From: AV40 sp038230255
Lineage (GTDB): Bacteria; Verrucomicrobiota; Verrucomicrobiia; Chthoniobacterales; UBA10450
Length of the DNA stretch: 64,000 nucleotides
Assembly: GCA_038230255.1 (NCBI GenBank)
Contig: JBBRNP010000005.1
Span: forward strand, 208,753-272,752
Direction of reading: 5' to 3'
Within the stretch, counting starts at the first letter, position 1. Each line of letters starts with the position of its first letter. Shown here in pieces: positions 61,235-64,000 of the stretch. The translations under genes and the position numbers were made by a program. The notes beneath the pieces are model-generated. The model was given only the letters and a program-made list of their open reading frames with translations. It had not been told where the DNA came from and ran no database searches.

Positions 61235-62805
61235 AGACGCACCGCGCAAAAAGAAAAATGGCGACGCGCAAAAAAGTGTCGCGCGTGCAGGCCGTGGTCG
61301 TGCGCGAGAAAGCCCCGATCAACTACCGGGTTGCGCTTCCACCCAGCCAAAGGCGATTGAGCTTCGGCGATCGCTGGGCTTACGCGCCGGCGCCGGAAGC
61401 GAACAACTACATCAAGCTCAAACCGCGCTATCAGCTTTTCATCGGGGGCAAGTTCGTCGCACCGCGCTCGGGCAAATATTTCGGCTCGATCAATCCCGCC
61501 ACCGAAGAAAAATTGGCTGAGATCGCGGACGCCAACCGGCACGATGTCGATCTTGCGGTCAAGTCCGCGCGGCGCGCTTACAACAACGTCTGGAGCAAAA
61601 TGCCCGGGCGCGAGCGCGGAAAATATCTCTACCGGATCGCGCGGTTGATTCAGGAGAAGTCGCGCGAGCTGGCCGTGCTCGAGACAATGGACGGTGGCAA
61701 GACAATCAAGGAATCGCGCGACATCGATCTTCCGCTAGTGGCGGCGCACTTTTTTTATTACGCCGGCTGGTGCGACAAACTTCAGTACGCTTTTCCGGGA
61801 CGTTCACCGCGCTCGCTGGGCGTGGCCGGCCAGATCATTCCGTGGAATTTTCCGTTGCTGATGGCCGCGTGGAAACTCGCGCCTGCGCTCGCGTGCGGAA
61901 ACACCTGCGTGCTCAAACCGGCCGAGACGACTTCGATCACCGCGATGCATCTCGCCGAAATTTTTCAGGAAGCCGAACTGCCTGAAGGCGTGGTCAACAT
62001 CGTCACCGGCGCGGGCGAAACCGGACGTGCGCTGGTCGAGCATCCGAACATCGATAAGATCGCGTTCACCGGTTCGACGGACGTCGGCAAACGGATTTTG
62101 CATTCCATCGCCGGAACGAAAAAGAAACTGACGCTTGAGCTCGGCGGAAAAGCGGCCAACATCATTTTCGAGGACGCGCCGATCGATCAAGCGGTCGAAG
62201 GAATCATCTCCGGAATCTTTTTCAATCAAGGACACGTTTGCTGCGCCGGCTCGCGTTTGTTTGTGCAGGAAGGCGTATTCGCGCCGGTCATTCGCAAATT
62301 ACGCGATCGCATCGCCACGCTGCGCGTTGGCAACCCGCTCGACAAAAATACCGACATCGGCGCGATCAATTCGCGGATGCAGCTGGAGAAGATTTGCGAA
62401 CTGGTCGACAGCGGCGTGAAACAAGGCGCGAAGCTCATTCAACCGAGGCTTCGATTGCCATCGAAAGGTTACTGGTATCCGCCGAGCTTTTTCACCGGCG
62501 TGACCGCGTCCCACCGGATCGCGCAGGAAGAAATTTTCGGACCGGTGCTGAGCGTGATGACATTTCGCACGCCGGATGAAGCGATCGAGCGCGCGAACAA
62601 CACGCCCTACGGTTTAAGCGCGGGTGTCTGGACCGACAAAGGCAGCAAGATTTTCAAGATCGTGAACAAACTTCGCGCCGGCGTGGTTTGGGCGAACACC
62701 TACAACAAATTCGATCCGACCAGTCCGTTCGGCGGCTACAAGGAAAGCGGCTTCGGCCGCGAAGGCGGCGTGCACGGACTGGCCGCCTATCTCGCGCTGA
62801 ATTAA
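61231..62805 (+). CDS. NAD(P)-dependent aldehyde dehydrogenase
   Basis: ATG 61231 gives 524 residues; the first 60 are basic and unusual, then QLFIGGKFVAPRSGKYFGSI begins the ALDH fold. Landmarks are IIPWNFPLLMAAWKLAPALA, KPAETTSITA, FTGSTDVGKRI, the general base in LTLELGGKAA, and the catalytic cysteine in GQ-type FFNQGHVCCAGSR. FGPVLSVMTF completes the family signature. With deoC it would oxidise acetaldehyde to acetate during deoxyribonucleoside breakdown. A much longer upstream frame overlapping deoC is antisense-like and ignored. Confidence 0.94.
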   Translation: MKTHRAKRKMATRKKVSRVQAVVVREKAPINYRVALPPSQRRLSFGDRWAYAPAPEANNYIKLKPRYQLFIGGKFVAPRSGKYFGSINPATEEKLAEIADANRHDVDLAVKSARRAYNNVWSKMPGRERGKYLYRIARLIQEKSRELAVLETMDGGKTIKESRDIDLPLVAAHFFYYAGWCDKLQYAFPGRSPRSLGVAGQIIPWNFPLLMAAWKLAPALACGNTCVLKPAETTSITAMHLAEIFQEAELPEGVVNIVTGAGETGRALVEHPNIDKIAFTGSTDVGKRILHSIAGTKKKLTLELGGKAANIIFEDAPIDQAVEGIISGIFFNQGHVCCAGSRLFVQEGVFAPVIRKLRDRIATLRVGNPLDKNTDIGAINSRMQLEKICELVDSGVKQGAKLIQPRLRLPSKGYWYPPSFFTGVTASHRIAQEEIFGPVLSVMTFRTPDEAIERANNTPYGLSAGVWTDKGSKIFKIVNKLRAGVVWANTYNKFDPTSPFGGYKESGFGREGGVHGLAAYLALN

Positions 62806-62820
62806 TCGAGCGGGCTCTTT

Positions 62821-63090
62821 CTACAGAAAAAGAAGTGCGCTCAAGGCTTGGTTCTGAGTGGACGCGGCGACGTGTCCGTCGCGGGCCAGATGAGTAAGAA
62901 ACTCCGTTACCTCCGGCTCCGTTATCTCCGAGGGATGACGTTTATCGTGATAAATAATGAAACGCTTGATCCAATCGACGTAACTTTGTTCAGTCCGGAT
63001 GCTATAATGCTTGCGACGAACGACATCGCGAACCTGGTCGAGCAATTTCGGTTTGTTTTGCACGCGCTGGGTGGGTAAGATTGGGGGCAT
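62821..63090 (-). pseudogene. intI: Truncated integron integrase (intI remnant)
   Basis: From ATG 63090 only 89 residues remain. They cover the SAM-like N-terminal core-binding domain: MPPILPTQRVQNKPKLLDQV, RRKHYSIRTEQSYVDWIKRF, HDKRHPSEITEPEVTEFLTH and ASTQNQALSALLFL. The last block normally continues as YREVLG in IntI proteins; here a stop follows at once. The catalytic C-terminal domain with the R-H-R-Y residues and the IntI-specific insert is missing. The break lies 15 bases after the aldehyde dehydrogenase stop. Orientation away from the cassettes is as expected for an integron. Confidence 0.85.
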
Positions 63091-63195
63091 GAACGCGATT
63101 CTGTTCTCCCCGCTGCGAAATTCAAGCCGGTTTAGACCCAAAACTTGGACATTTACTTTATTAGGTCCAGAAATTGGTTCGAATTCTCGTTAGAT
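63091..63195 (+). other. Putative attI region
   Basis: The 100 bases between the integrase start and the first cassette end in the core site GTTAGAT (63189-63195; consensus GTTRRRY), preceded by TTCTC as in attC1. No RYYYAAC partner site is visible upstream, which fits an attI rather than an attC. A TTGGAC box at 63145-63150 could be part of a cassette promoter, but the -10 match is poor. Confidence 0.6.
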
Positions 63196-63484
63196 GGTAA
63201 GCGCCTATAGAGTTCTTACGTGTATCGTATTCAGTAGCGTTCTCGTTGCGTGCGGCACTCCGGAGAGCAACGCCAGATTCGGCGGCGTGCCGCCCGAGGA
63301 TGCGGCCGAGATTGCTCCGCTAGTTCGCGCTTGGACGTCCGCGCGAATATTGTCGTACTCGTGGAACTCAGTAGGAGCCGTCGAAGTCAGAACGACCGAG
63401 ACTACACACGTCTACATGGCGAGACGCGTTCACGGCAAATGGCAGGTCGCGCTCGTTCCGATAGACGCGCCGATACAGCCGTAA
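63194..63484 (+). CDS. Integron cassette 1: small lipoprotein-like protein
   Basis: The ATG (63194) overlaps the GTTAGAT core site, as is common for the first codons of cassette genes. The 96-residue product has a lipoprotein signal (VLTCIVFSSVLVACGTPES, with lipobox LVAC) and a soluble part with two tryptophans. No homologue is recognised. The stop codon is three bases before the attC site. It would be an exported lipoprotein of unknown role. Confidence 0.7.
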   Translation: MVSAYRVLTCIVFSSVLVACGTPESNARFGGVPPEDAAEIAPLVRAWTSARILSYSWNSVGAVEVRTTETTHVYMARRVHGKWQVALVPIDAPIQP

Positions 63485-63487
63485 ACC

Positions 63488-63583
63488 ATCTAACCAAACG
63501 ATGAAGCCAACGGCCCCATCGCGAGACAACTTCAGCGTGTTTGCCACGACACCCTGCCGTGGCTTATCTCTTTCTCGTTAGAC
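63488..63583 (+). other. attC recombination site of cassette 1
   Basis: The 96-base site starts ATCTAAC (63488-63494, RYYYAAC) and ends GTTAGAC (63577-63583, GTTRRRY). The inner arms ATGAAGCCAACGG (63501-63513) and CCGTGGCTTAT (63557-63567) pair. They leave one extrahelical G and one extrahelical A on the same strand, the hallmark of the folded bottom-strand attC substrate. Five bases separate the first pair of boxes and nine the second. Confidence 0.85.
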
Positions 63584-63587
63584 CTAG

Positions 63588-63833
63588 ATGCTCTCGGCTA
63601 TTCCTACAGGACAGTTCGTCGGCAGCACTATCGAACATGTCTTTCTCTTAGTAGCGGGCGCCTACCTCGTATTTCTGTGGCCCCGGCGGGTCGAGCGCCA
63701 GGTTGCTAGCGCAAAGATCACGCGCGAAGAAGGCGATGCGAAGCTGAAAGCCTGGCGTCCTTGGTTCGGCTACTTCTTCATCGCTTGGAGCGTCTTCGGT
63801 TTTGCTTTCGATTGCTCGTTATATTTCTCGTGA
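63588..63833 (+). CDS. Integron cassette 2: small membrane protein
   Basis: The ATG lies five bases after the attC core site. The 81-residue product has two hydrophobic helices (about 15-32 and 58-78) joined by a charged loop (RRVERQVASAKITREEGDAK). It resembles no family I know by name. The TGA stop at 63833 is 13 bases before the next attC-like box. Confidence 0.7.
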   Translation: MLSAIPTGQFVGSTIEHVFLLVAGAYLVFLWPRRVERQVASAKITREEGDAKLKAWRPWFGYFFIAWSVFGFAFDCSLYFS

Positions 63834-63845
63834 AACAGCAGACAG

Positions 63846-64000
63846 GTCTAACCAAGCGCGAGGCTGTGTGATAAGTAGGCCTCTCTTTACTTTGCGAGCG
63901 ATGAGTTCAAGCGGAGTCGACGCGCGCGAGAGTTTTTGAGCTAAAAACGCCCGAGGGTTGCCCGCGACCGGCAAGAAGAGCTTGACGCGACTCTTGGGGC
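63846..64000 (+). other. Probable second attC, cut by the window edge
   Basis: GTCTAACCAA at 63846-63855 fits RYYYAAC and shares TCTAACCAA with attC1. The matching GTTRRRY end is not found before 64000, so the site probably continues to the right or is degenerate. A local GAGGC/GCCTC hairpin follows. No further coding region is seen in these last 155 bases. Confidence 0.5.

Noticed and set aside
63145..63175. Strong cassette promoter in attI
   Set aside because: TTGGAC is acceptable as a -35 box, but no convincing -10 box follows at the right spacing.

Overview
The window looks like chromosomal DNA of a free-living, aerobic, Gram-negative-type bacterium with moderately high GC. The full alternative complex III (act) operon, an aa3-type oxidase operon with heme A assembly genes, a sulfatase beside sulfotransferases, many exported or Pro/Ala/Ser-rich proteins and the general gene style fit Verrucomicrobia (Chthoniobacterales-like soil lineages) best. 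That assignment is inference; no rRNA or tRNA gene was seen.

Layout. 1-3288: three minus-strand polytopic membrane proteins, two of them tandem paralogous PIG-V/Gpi18-like glycosyltransferases. 3364-4675: a Dabb protein, a palindromic intergenic repeat and an RmlA-type nucleotidyltransferase. 4678-11753 (minus): coxA-coxC-coxIV-two small membrane genes-coxB-ctaA-ctaB-sco, tightly coupled; ctaA carries a one-base frameshift. 11888-15910: two sulfotransferase-like proteins, a glycosyltransferase and a sulfatase. 15920-22034: histidine phosphatase, proline-rich membrane protein, DinB, a hypothetical and a large FAD/Fe-S oxidoreductase. 22040-33941 (minus): a ten-gene operon, actABCDEF followed by an Ala/Pro-rich membrane protein, a CcoN-like protein, a CcoO-like cytochrome and a second cytochrome c. 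34171-42779: amidohydrolase, a second inverted copy of the repeat, DoxX, TPR protein, lysine aminomutase family protein, ankyrin-L,D-transpeptidase fusion, HtrA and two small membrane proteins (one frameshifted). 42899-50953: kinase-MurQ fusion, LigA, an ECF sigma operon containing an HtrA-like protein without its catalytic triad, a zinc peptidase and an M24 peptidase. 50953-62805: a giant ABCG-like protein, FtsH, HPF plus a host-attachment/baeRF protein, GlgX, DeoC and an aldehyde dehydrogenase. 62821-64000: a truncated integron integrase, a putative attI, two gene cassettes and a well-formed attC site.

How it works together. ACIII would oxidise quinol and pass electrons through its cytochromes to the aa3 oxidase, whose catalytic ligands are all present. 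In contrast, the CcoN-like protein inside the act operon has lost all three Cu-B histidines and two heme histidines, so it is unlikely to reduce oxygen and may be an electron-transfer or structural partner of ACIII. Peptidoglycan recycling (kinase-MurQ, L,D-transpeptidase), envelope stress (HtrA, ECF sigma operon) and sulfated-glycan handling are secondary themes.

The most notable points are the degenerate oxidase in the ACIII operon, the integron remnant with cassettes at the right edge, and a decamer (AAGATCGACA) found 24 times on both strands in genes and spacers, which behaves like a DNA-level signal such as an uptake sequence.
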